Below are positions 1 to 7,041 of a stretch of 16,092 nucleotides of DNA, in pieces. The translations under genes were made by a program, and so were the position numbers. Below the pieces are notes generated by a model. It did not search any database. It saw only the letters and a program-made list of their open reading frames with translations, and was not told where the DNA came from. Each line of letters starts with the position of its first letter. Within the stretch, counting starts at the first letter, position 1. The DNA comes from Chrysochromulina tobinii (taxonomy: Eukaryota; Haptophyta; Prymnesiales; Chrysochromulinaceae). The stretch covers positions 1-16,092 of the forward strand of contig JWZX01002860.1 of assembly GCA_001275005.1 (NCBI GenBank), given 5' to 3'.

Positions 1-30
1 GGCGGCGGCAGCGGCGGCGGCGGCGGCGGC
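1..30. repeat. GCC/GGC triplet run encoding polyalanine
   Basis: Ten GGC/AGC triplets at the window edge are read on the minus strand as an uninterrupted alanine run, just after the residues LQLELDGY of the coiled-coil protein. Similar alanine-coding triplet runs recur near 1108-1158 in the same gene. This is coding low complexity, probably variable in length. Confidence 0.8.
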
Positions 31-3021
31 GTAGCCATCCAGCTCGAGCTGGAGCGCTTTGAGCAGTCGGACTCGCTGCGGCGCTCGGCTCGAGGCGTAG
101 TCCGCAGGGTCGAGTCGGATGAGCAGCTTGGCGCCGAGCGCATGCGGACTCGTGCCTCCCGCTTTGGAAATCGAGCCGAAACTCGCCTCGTAAGTGCGTA
201 GCCGCGCCTGGCTGAGCAGCAGAAGTTGCGCGAGCGTCTCATAGCATTGGCGTTCGGTGGCAAGCTCGGTGCTCAGCCTATCACTCCGCTCGACCTCGTG
301 CATCAGCTGCTCGCGCAGGCCATCGCGCTCACCCTCGACGCGAGCCAGCGCCGCCAGATGCTCCTCGACCAGGCGCGCCTGCTCCGCGTGCAATAGGGTC
401 ACTTGCGTGCTGTTCTCGTCAAGTGTGCGCGCATGGGTCTCGAGCAGCTGCGCGAGCTTCGCCTCGGTCGCCTCAAGCTTGCTCGTCTCCGCTCGCAGCG
501 CCTGCGCATTCTTTGCCGTCGCGCGGCGTGCGAGGGCCAGTGAGCGCAGGTAGACGATCATTAGAGCCTGCGCGCCAGTGCGCATCCGCTTGTTGGTCGT
601 GCGCAGCTCCTCCATCGAGGCTGCGGCTTCGTCGAGGCGGGCCTGCATGCGCCCCATCACCGTCTGGAGCGTGGCCATGTTCTTCTGCAGAGGGTGCAGC
701 TTCTGGACGGCCCCCTGCAGGTCGCTCATGGCTTGATCCTTGACGGAAAGCGCCTGCTTCGCCTCGATGCGCGCCTTTTGCAACTGCGCGCTCCGCACTA
801 CCAATACCAGCCGATCGAGAGCCGAGCAGCTCTTTGCTTGCTGTTGCTGCTGGGCCGCCGCCTCTGCCTGGCGGCCCAACTCCGCGCACTGTGCCTGCCA
901 GTCGGCGCTCATCTCCTCCACCAAGCGCTTCGTTTGGTTGGCACTCTTGATCGCCTCATGCTCGGAGGCGTGTGCGAGACGAAGCGCACGCTCAAGCTCC
1001 GCTGGATGACGCTCGCAATCTGCGAGCTCCTGCACGAGCAGCTGAAGCTCGAGTGCGCCGCGCGACTCGCGAGCGCTTGAGGCGCCGAGCTGCTCAGCGT
1101 ACGCCGCCGCCTCGGCCGCCGCCGCCGCCTCGGCCGCCGCCGCCGCCTCGGCCGCCGCGCTCGCCTCCGCTGTCGGCGCCTCGTCAGCCGCTGCCCCACC
1201 ACGGGCACCGGTGCTGGCCACGCTTCGCCCAACGGAAGCCGCCCCCGCCGTTAGCCCCGCTTCGGCCCGCGCCGCCTCGAGCTCGTGCAGCAGCTTGCTA
1301 GCCTTGGCCTTGGCTTCGCGCGCCTCGAGCTGCCTTGCTTGCTGCTCGGCCACGAGCGACCGGATGGTCAGAGCGTGCCGGGTCTCGACCTTAGCGACCT
1401 TGCTGTTCTCCTCATCGAGACGCTGCTGCAGCTCGGCGTTCGCCTTTTCGACCGCCGCCACGCGCTTGCGCTCCGCCTGCAGCACGAAGCGCGCGTTCTG
1501 CAACTCGCTCAGCAACTTCTCGAGCCGTGCCTCCAGCGCTTTCTTCTCGCCCTGCAAGTCCGCCAGCTCAATAGCGCTCCGCGCCTTCTCCTCCGTGTGG
1601 CGCAGGTCTTGCTCGTGCACTCGCTTACGCAGGAACACTTCCGCGCTCTTCTTGGCCGCCACCGACTCCTTGCCGCCGCCGCCGCCCTCCTTGCCGCCGC
1701 CGCTCTCCTTGCCGCCGCCGCCCTCCTTGCCGCTTGCGCCGACAGAGCCGATCTTGTCCTTGCTATCCTTGCCATCCTTGCCGTCCTTGCCGCCGGCTGC
1801 CGCCTCGTTCGGAGCCGAAGCACCCTTCTGGCCCTTCTTGGGCCCCGGCTCTTTCTCGGCCATCGTTGCCGCCGGAGCTGGCGTCGCCGCCGTGGCCAAA
1901 GGGGGCGAGCCATCCCCTTTGGCGCCCTTGCCGGCAGCGCGTATGCTTTGAATGTCCGAGCGCGCTTCTCGGAGAGATGCCTGTGTGAAGGCGACCATGG
2001 TCTTGTAGACGAGCGCCGGCGACCAGCGCGCGAGACCGTTGCTCCGCTCGGCGCCGCCCGCGCCCGGCGGCGGCGCACCCGCGCTCATGCTCGCGCTCGC
2101 CGCACTGCTGCCTACTCCGCTCGTTGTGATGCGGGCGCCGCTGCCAGCGCCGTTGGCGCCGCCATCCACGTCGTCAAGAAGCACCTCGCGGCCGAAGGTG
2201 AGAAGAGTACCATCGGTGTGCCCGACGACGCGCTCCGGCTGCGCGAGCGAGCCCGCCTCGAGGAGCCGCCGCTCACACAGCGTCTCACCCGGCCGCAGCA
2301 ACCGATCGGCCACGCGCACCTCGCCTGAGAGCACGACCGCCGCGAACGGCACCTCCTGCCCCGCACCCACGAGCTCCTCGCCGGCAGCAAAAGGCAACAC
2401 ATGGCCGACCGAGAAGAGCGCCTCGCAGTCGGCCGCGCTCAGCGTGCTCAGGTCGCGCGAGCGTCCCGCCACCTCGGTGAAGAGCCGAAGCAGCTCGGTC
2501 GGCTGCTTGAGCTGCTTCCATGCAGGCGCCATCGGCGCGGGCCTTGCGTCGCGCACGGCGATGGCTCGCTCGGCGTCGAGCTTCTCGGCGCTTGCGTGCC
2601 CAAGCAAGCTCACCAGTCGCAGCCCAAGCGCGGGCGCGTCCTGCACAAACGCTGCCAGCTCGTCGAAGGTAAAGAGGCCCATCATGCCGGCCGTCGCACC
2701 AACCACGCTGGCCGATCGCGTCGACGGCTGCGAGAATAAGCTCTGTTCGCCGAGGATTTCGCCACGATGTATGGGGAAGCGTAGGTCTGGGGCGATGACT
2801 GCATGCACCGTGCCCGAGAGCAGTACGCCAAACCAAGATGCCGTCTCGCCCTTCTCGATGATGGAATCACCCTCGTGGAACTCGACCATGGACATCGCCT
2901 TTGCGAGCACGCGCACCTCGTAATCGTCGAAGCCGTGAAAGTGCCGCGAGACCGCCTGCACGCCGCGCAGCGCTTCCACGGCTCCGGCGATGCTCGTATC
3001 CGATGTTCGCCATGCCGGCAT
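1..3021 (-). CDS. Tandem cyclic-nucleotide-binding-domain protein with long coiled coil (3' part off the window)
   Basis: An open frame of 1007 codons runs without a stop from the ATG at 3021 to the left edge; the nearest upstream in-frame stop is at 3070-3072. Residues about 22-140 form a CNB/CRP-like domain: the strand pattern EFHEGDSIIEKGE and FGVLLSGTVH, then a phosphate-binding cassette that keeps Gly-Glu (GEQSLF) and the later Arg (STRSASV). Residues about 195-280 form a second CNB-like domain (PFAAGEELVGAGQ, VVLSGEVRVAD) whose cassette has CE in place of GE, so it may not bind ligand. A Gly/Lys/Ser linker (about 360-430) leads to a charged coiled coil of roughly 500 residues with Ala tracts. 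Inference: a cAMP/cGMP-responsive or CNB-fold scaffold that dimerises through the coil. No kinase or channel domain is visible. The first domain is clear; the physiological role is unknown. Confidence 0.88.
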   Translation of the reverse strand, partial: MPAWRTSDTSIAGAVEALRGVQAVSRHFHGFDDYEVRVLAKAMSMVEFHEGDSIIEKGETASWFGVLLSGTVHAVIAPDLRFPIHRGEILGEQSLFSQPSTRSASVVGATAGMMGLFTFDELAAFVQDAPALGLRLVSLLGHASAEKLDAERAIAVRDARPAPMAPAWKQLKQPTELLRLFTEVAGRSRDLSTLSAADCEALFSVGHVLPFAAGEELVGAGQEVPFAAVVLSGEVRVADRLLRPGETLCERRLLEAGSLAQPERVVGHTDGTLLTFGREVLLDDVDGGANGAGSGARITTSGVGSSAASASMSAGAPPPGAGGAERSNGLARWSPALVYKTMVAFTQASLREARSDIQSIRAAGKGAKGDGSPPLATAATPAPAATMAEKEPGPKKGQKGASAPNEAAAGGKDGKDGKDSKDKIGSVGASGKEGGGGKESGGGKEGGGGGKESVAAKKSAEVFLRKRVHEQDLRHTEEKARSAIELADLQGEKKALEARLEKLLSELQNARFVLQAERKRVAAVEKANAELQQRLDEENSKVAKVETRHALTIRSLVAEQQARQLEAREAKAKASKLLHELEAARAEAGLTAGAASVGRSVASTGARGGAAADEAPTAEASAAAEAAAAAEAAAAAEAAAYAEQLGASSARESRGALELQLLVQELADCERHPAELERALRLAHASEHEAIKSANQTKRLVEEMSADWQAQCAELGRQAEAAAQQQQQAKSCSALDRLVLVVRSAQLQKARIEAKQALSVKDQAMSDLQGAVQKLHPLQKNMATLQTVMGRMQARLDEAAASMEELRTTNKRMRTGAQALMIVYLRSLALARRATAKNAQALRAETSKLEATEAKLAQLLETHARTLDENSTQVTLLHAEQARLVEEHLAALARVEGERDGLREQLMHEVERSDRLSTELATERQCYETLAQLLLLSQARLRTYEASFGSISKAGGTSPHALGAKLLIRLDPADYASSRAPQRVRLLKALQLELDGYAAAAAAAAAA

Positions 3022-3359
3022 CCGCGACGGCTCGGTTCGAGGGCACGCACGAAACAGGCACGAGGCAGTTCACGGGCTGTTACAAGTACCGAAGTCGCAA
3101 GTTTATACGCAAAGTCAAGTCAGTTTCGTCGGTGTCCTCCCGCGCTCACCACACGCAAAGATCGCCTGCCGACCGCCAGAAAGTATGTGATCAACACTTA
3201 CCGATCGCGTGACTTAATTTTGAGAAGATCAGCACCGGCCGGGCTTCAGTACGGGCTGTATACGAACGCTGCCGGCGGCCCCCTCGGGTCGACTTTAGTG
3301 CAGGATGATCACACAGTTCACAGATCCATTCAGCGCAACGTGTAGTTTGAGAGTTCCAC
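3022..3359. other. Intergenic: promoter side of the CNB gene and 3' flank of the TPM gene
   Basis: Both neighbours read leftward, so this 338-bp gap should hold the 3' UTR of the TPM gene (stop at 3360-3362) and the promoter of the CNB gene (ATG at 3021). No protein-like reading frame is visible. It contains CAAGTCAGTTTCGTCG at 3116-3131, which recurs exactly at 8715-8730. It also contains CACAGTTCACAG at 3312-3323, the exact inverse of CTGTGAACTGTG at 5352-5363 on the other side of the TPM gene. Confidence 0.6.
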
Positions 3360-5266
3360 TCAGTGGCGCGCCGCCGTGCGCGGCGCGCCGTCGTCGCACG
3401 AACGGCTGCGCTCCTCAGCGTAAAAGTCCTGCTGGGCAAGCAGTAGCTCCTCGTCGTCCAGCTCCTCCTCGTCTTCCTCCTCCTCGTCGTCCTCGTTGGA
3501 CTGGCTTTGTTGCTGGCGGTTGGCTAAGATGATGCTCAGCAGCTGAAGTCGGAAGAAGTTACGCTCCTGCTCGGCGCGCTCGAGGGTGGCCTCGTCGACG
3601 CCGCCACGGCGCCCCGACTCGAACTCCTCCCAAAAGTCCGCGCGGCCGTGGATGCCCGGGCCCAGGTAAAAGCCGCGCCCGTACGGATCGTGCCGGTACC
3701 CGTACAGCTCAGCGTACCGGCGTGCCTGCTGCTGCTTGGTCGCGGAGATGGTGATCATCATGAAGAACATCATGAACATGGACATCGAGCGCATCGAGAC
3801 GACGGTGGCCTGCGTGCGCGAGCGCACGGTGAACGAGATGTAGAAGATAAGCTTCTGAGCCGTCTCCTGCAGCAGCGCGCGCGACGGCTCTGTCTCGGAC
3901 GCGTTGTGCCGGGCGAGCATCTCCATCGCACGGACGGCAAAGTGGTGCGCGACGACCTCATCAAAGACCATTCGCGTCTGCCGTCCAACAGCGATCTCGA
4001 CGAGCCCGTCGCGTGAGAGCACCACGAGTGCCGAACGCTCATACATGCGCGTGCCGTAGTACCAGTGGCGCAGGATCTGAGTCGCATACGCTCGGCGTGC
4101 CACCTGATGAGGGAGACCATCATAATGCAATCAGCATGCAATCAGCATGCAGTCAGCATGCAATCAGGCTCATACGCTCGGCGTGCCACCTCGGACTTTG
4201 GCATCCGTTCGACTACCGCCACCACGACCCGGAAGGGCGTGAGACGATCGACCCAGGTGAGGTTGCGGTTGAGGTAGGTCAGCGTGAGCGGGTCGAGCGC
4301 GTCCGTCGGGTCCACGACATACGAGCCGTTCGCTGTCGTCGGCGCCAGCAGCGCATCAACGGAGTAGACCACCCGCTCGTCCCCTTCCCCCTCGATGACG
4401 TCGTGCACACCACCGGGCACCGTCCGCCAGATGCGATGCATGCCACCCACGCCGCGCCGCTCGCTGGTCCGGTTGGCGCCGAGCGTCCTATTCGCGAGCG
4501 CCGCGTCGATCCGACGGTCTGCCTCACGGAAGTACGTGATGAGGTCATCCTCAACATCAAGGCCAGTCACGCCCCTCTGCTCGAGTCGCTGCCGAAGAGC
4601 GTGTGCGACCCCTGTCGTCGCGGTGCGCGGGCTCGAGGCGTTCGCCGCCGCTCCCGGCATCACATCGGCCATGAGCTGGGCGGCCTGCTGCTGCTGCTGC
4701 TGCTGCTCGGTGGCGGAGGCGGCGGCGGCGGCGGCGGCGGCGGTTGCGCTCCTCAAGGTCGTAGAGGGTAGTGTGTCGGCCATGGCAGCGGCGGCAGCGG
4801 CAGCAGCCAAGGTGACTGCCGATACCGAGAGTTCGGTGACGTTCTGCGGGACGAACCGCTCCTCTTCGTCGAGGTCGCTCATCGTGCCATCTGCGCGCAC
4901 TCTCGCGTGGCGCGGGTGGTGGCGGAACTGCTTCAAGGCTCGCTCACTGCGTCGCGCCCGGAGAGCCTCCTCGGGCGGGGCGGCGTCGATCACACGAACC
5001 CACGGGTCGTCCTTCTTTGGCTTCCCCATGTGATCGGGCCGCAGGCTCCACCAGAATTCGAGGCCGAGAGGTATCAGCGACGCGCAGCAGCCAATCGCAA
5101 GCAGCCGGTTGAGCCATTTGGAGCCCGCCGGCTTCTTCTTGCGCTTCCGACGGGTGGCAGGTGGAGGGCCGGCCGTGGACGGCGCAGAGGCAAGTTGTGC
5201 CGATGCCGGCTCGTCGGAACCACGCCGGCGCACGGCCGAGCCCTCGGTCTCGTCGTCGTCTGACAT
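3360..5266 (-). CDS. Type II membrane glycoprotein with lumenal TPM (TLP18.3/Psb32/MOLO-1)-type domain; two exons
   Basis: The coding sequence joins 5266-4190 and 4103-3360, giving 606 residues. It starts at MSDDDETEG; there is a basic stretch RRKRKKK before a membrane segment at about 51-75 (LNRLLAIGCCASLIPLGLEF). Residues 76-465 look lumenal: NVT, NAS, NRT, NRT, NGS, NLT and another NAS sequon all fall between the two hydrophobic segments. Ala and Gln repeats lie near 153-195. Residues about 318-425 match the TPM pattern: a helix, the strand FRVVVAVVERMP, a helix with HWYYGTRMYERSALVVLS, then LVEIAVGRQTRMVFDEVV. A second hydrophobic segment rich in Met/Phe lies at about 467-480, and the tail ends in an acidic run with EDDEEEEDEEELDDEE. 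TPM proteins include plant thylakoid Psb32 and nematode MOLO-1; a specific function here is not assignable. The domain call is by pattern, at moderate confidence; the gene itself is strong. Confidence 0.82.
3365..3389. other. All-GC hairpin at the end of the TPM coding sequence
   Basis: GGCGCGCCGC at 3365-3374 and GCGGCGCGCC at 3380-3389 are perfect 10-bp inverted arms around a 5-nt loop, ending just before the stop codon. It encodes the last residues (GAPRTAAR) and could fold in the mRNA near the end of translation. Confidence 0.6.
4104..4189 (-). other. 86-nt phase-0 GT-AG intron of the TPM gene
   Basis: Removing 4189-4104 joins ...RMPKSE to VARRAYATQILRHW... and links two reading frames that differ by the 86-nt length (86 = 2 mod 3). 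The donor is GAG|GTGGCA and the acceptor is CTCATCAG|GTGGCA. If retained, the message repeats VARRAY and then stops at 4142. The splice is forced by frame continuity across one continuous TPM-type domain. Confidence 0.85.
4125..4168. repeat. Four tandem 11-bp units inside the intron
   Basis: The unit ATGCAATCAGC is repeated four times with two substitutions: A to G in the third copy and a final C to G in the fourth. On the coding strand each unit carries CTGAT or CTGAC, which fits a branch-point consensus CTRAY. Confidence 0.9.
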
Positions 5267-5406
5267 CGCAACGCGAAGAGGGAGGCTCCTTTTGTCCGAT
5301 GCTGAAACATGTAAACTCAAACTTCGCGATGGGACAAAACTGCGCTTCGCACTGTGAACTGTGATTCCCCGATAATCTCGCTCACCTCGTAGCCGAAAAT
5401 CGGAGC
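5267..5406. promoter_or_regulatory. Short divergent promoter between TPM and cyclophilin genes
   Basis: Only 140 bp separate the TPM start (5266, minus) from the first plausible cyclophilin ATG (5407, plus). The gap holds TTTTGTCC at 5290-5297, which is GGACAAAA in TPM orientation and 24 bp before its ATG. It also holds GGACAAAA at 5332-5339 in cyclophilin orientation, and CTGTGAACTGTG at 5352-5363. No TATA-like box is obvious. Function is inferred from position. Confidence 0.55.
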
Positions 5407-5552
5407 ATGCTTCCTTTGATGACGATCGCCGCGACAAGCCTGCGCGGCTCGGCGCTGCTCGTGCGCCGCAGCGCGGCGTCGAACCAGCCCCGTGCTCCTC
5501 TGGTTGCCCTCGACCCTCACTCTCACACGCCTGTGCGCTCCTGTGTCGGCAG
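5407..5552 (+). other. Candidate presequence exon (5407-5502) and 50-nt intron (5503-5552) of the cyclophilin gene
   Basis: The first ATG after the promoter motif opens [20 protein letters not shown] followed by [12 protein letters not shown], an Arg/Ala/Ser-rich sequence without acidic residues that resembles a mitochondrial presequence. Its frame stops before the isomerase. Splicing GTTGCC...TCGGCAG at 5503-5552 is phase 0 and would join it in frame as ...[17 protein letters not shown]. The donor is not a strong consensus, so this is a candidate; the simple alternative is translation from the ATG at 5583. Confidence 0.45.
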
Positions 5553-5582
5553 ACTGCGCGAAGCGCGGTGACGCGCACCTCG

Positions 5583-6155
5583 ATGGCGCAGATGGCGACG
5601 TTTGCGACCTTCAAGACGACGAAAGGCGACATCAAGGCGGAGCTCTTCATGGACAAGCTGCCAATCACGGCGGGCAACTTTGCCGACCTGGCCAAGACGG
5701 GCTTCTACGATGGGCTGACTTTCCACCGCGTCATCAACAGCTTCATGTGCCAGTTTGGCTGCCCATACTCGAAGGACCCGAAGTCGCCGCGTGCGGGCAC
5801 GGGCGGGCCGAAGGGCGGCACCTCCTTCACGCTGCCGGACGGCACCACGGTCACGCGCAACGCGGGCGGCAACATCCCCGACGAGCTCATTGGTGAGTTC
5901 TCCAACTTGCCGGGCACCCTCAGCATGGCGAACACGGGACAGCCCAACTCGGGCGGCTCGCAGATCTTCATCAACACGGTGCACAACGACTTCCTCGACT
6001 ACTTCAACATGAAGACGCCCTCAAAACACCCGGTCTTCGGCAAGGTCGTCGAGGGCATGGACGTCCTCAAGGCGATCGAGAAGACACCGACCGGGCCGGG
6101 CGACAAACCTAAGGAACCCGTCGTCGTCAACACGATCCTCATCACCGAGGCGTGA
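5583..6155 (+). CDS. Cyclophilin-type peptidyl-prolyl cis-trans isomerase
   Basis: The 190-residue frame is a single cyclophilin domain of usual length. Catalytic-core signatures are visible: FHRVI with the active-site Arg at 49, FMCQ with Gln at 57, [17 protein letters not shown] (Met 115 and Phe 129 of the pocket) and [10 protein letters not shown] near the end. The FGCPYSKDP segment after FMCQ and FLDYF...SKHPVFG are typical of the short prolyl isomerases widespread in bacteria and algae rather than of human CypA; the tryptophan that confers cyclosporin sensitivity in CypA is Phe here. Cyclophilins catalyse cis-trans isomerisation of Xaa-Pro bonds during folding. Location is open: cytosolic from this ATG, or organellar if the upstream presequence exon at 5407 is used. 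A GTG-led extension to 5568 is in frame and would be part of the spliced form. Confidence 0.93.
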   Translation: MAQMATFATFKTTKGDIKAELFMDKLPITAGNFADLAKTGFYDGLTFHRVINSFMCQFGCPYSKDPKSPRAGTGGPKGGTSFTLPDGTTVTRNAGGNIPDELIGEFSNLPGTLSMANTGQPNSGGSQIFINTVHNDFLDYFNMKTPSKHPVFGKVVEGMDVLKAIEKTPTGPGDKPKEPVVVNTILITEA

Positions 6156-7041
6156 GCGCATGGATGAGCTAGGGCGCGGAGAGAGGTGAAGCGCAAGAGC
6201 TGTTTGCCGCGGACGCATGGGTGCAGGGTTCGCGAAACTGGGTCCCACTCTCACTCTTGGCGATGATGATCTCGTCAGGATCTCGTCAAGCATCCATCGA
6301 GGAAGCGCTGGGAATGTACCGTTCTTTTTATTTTGCCTGCCATCGGCTAGAGTAGTCTCTCACTCATCAATGGATGTAACAATTTGAATTTCGCAATTTG
6401 ATCTTAATTTGATCCGGCCGGCCGGTTCCCCGGCTCGGTCGACTCGTTGATTCGGAGGCCGCCAAGCGCCATCCGCGTTAAACGTCACGAGCCACGTTCG
6501 ATAGCGAGTCAGAAAATACGAAAGCGCGTCTGTCCCTCTCCGGGGACTCCCACCTCCGCACGGCCGGGCGCCGCTTCGCGCTTCCGTACACGTCCCGGGT
6601 CGCTCGGGCGTCGACGGGGCCGGGCGGACTCAGATCCACGAGAGGCTGCTCGCGCGCCCCGGGCCGGGCCCTGACGCCCTCGGACCATTGCCGGATGGCA
6701 CAGCACTCAGCAGCCGTCTCGCGGCGCGTTTCGTTGTATTGAACATTCGAAATTTGAACCGTATCCGAGGTCTCTTCGCTTGGCTTTGTATCGCGCATGT
6801 GAAGACACCGATTTGTGCGGCGGCGCGCGCGCGCAACAGGTGACGTCTGTGGGTCCTACGTGTGTGGGTCCGTCCCCAAAGTGCAAAGGGCCCGGTCTCA
6901 ATGCGCGTGCGCGCGTGCCGTGGGGGCCGTGAAGTGTGATCTCCCGTCTCCATTCCCACACGCCTTGTCCCGCATCCCCCTCCGAGCCGTCCTCACGAGA
7001 GCGCCGTGGTGAGCGCTTGCTTCGTGGTGTGCAGGTCTCCA
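6156..7041. other. Convergent intergenic region, no gene recognised
   Basis: These 886 bp lie between two genes that end toward each other, so both 3' UTRs should be here. Open frames exist on both strands but read as Arg/Pro/Ser-rich GC artefacts without domain patterns. There is an AT-richer patch around 6360-6412, with TGTAAC at 6376-6381 (a possible polyadenylation-type signal, weak), and a palindromic CCGGCCGGCCGG at 6415-6426. I find no tRNA or rRNA. Confidence 0.5.

Larger units (their letters stand above)
4085..4191. repeat. Perfect 21-bp direct repeat spanning both intron/exon edges
   Basis: The same 21 bases occur at 4085-4105 and 4171-4191, offset by exactly the 86-nt intron length. 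On the coding strand each copy reads AGGTGGCACGCC..., so both copies carry AG|GT and supply the two splice sites. The flanking bases differ (G versus T on one side, G versus C on the other). Confidence 0.95.

Noticed and set aside
1285-2328. Long plus-strand open frame (347 codons), Leu/Ala/Arg-rich
   Set aside because: It lies antisense to the coiled-coil/CNB gene. Its Leu-rich sequence is the mirror of Glu/Lys/Gln codons, and it has no domain pattern.
4125-4168. CRISPR-like array
   Set aside because: The units are 11 bp, directly adjacent with no spacers, and lie inside a eukaryotic intron.
5267-5695. N-terminal extension of the TPM protein up to 5695
   Set aside because: The added sequence is Arg/Ser-rich without conservation features and would overlap the cyclophilin exon antisense. 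MSDDDETEG at 5266 is a natural start with a motif 24 bp upstream.
6447-6800. Short open frames in the GC-rich convergent gap
   Set aside because: They are Arg/Pro-rich with no ATG context or motif on either strand, and typical of random GC-rich DNA.
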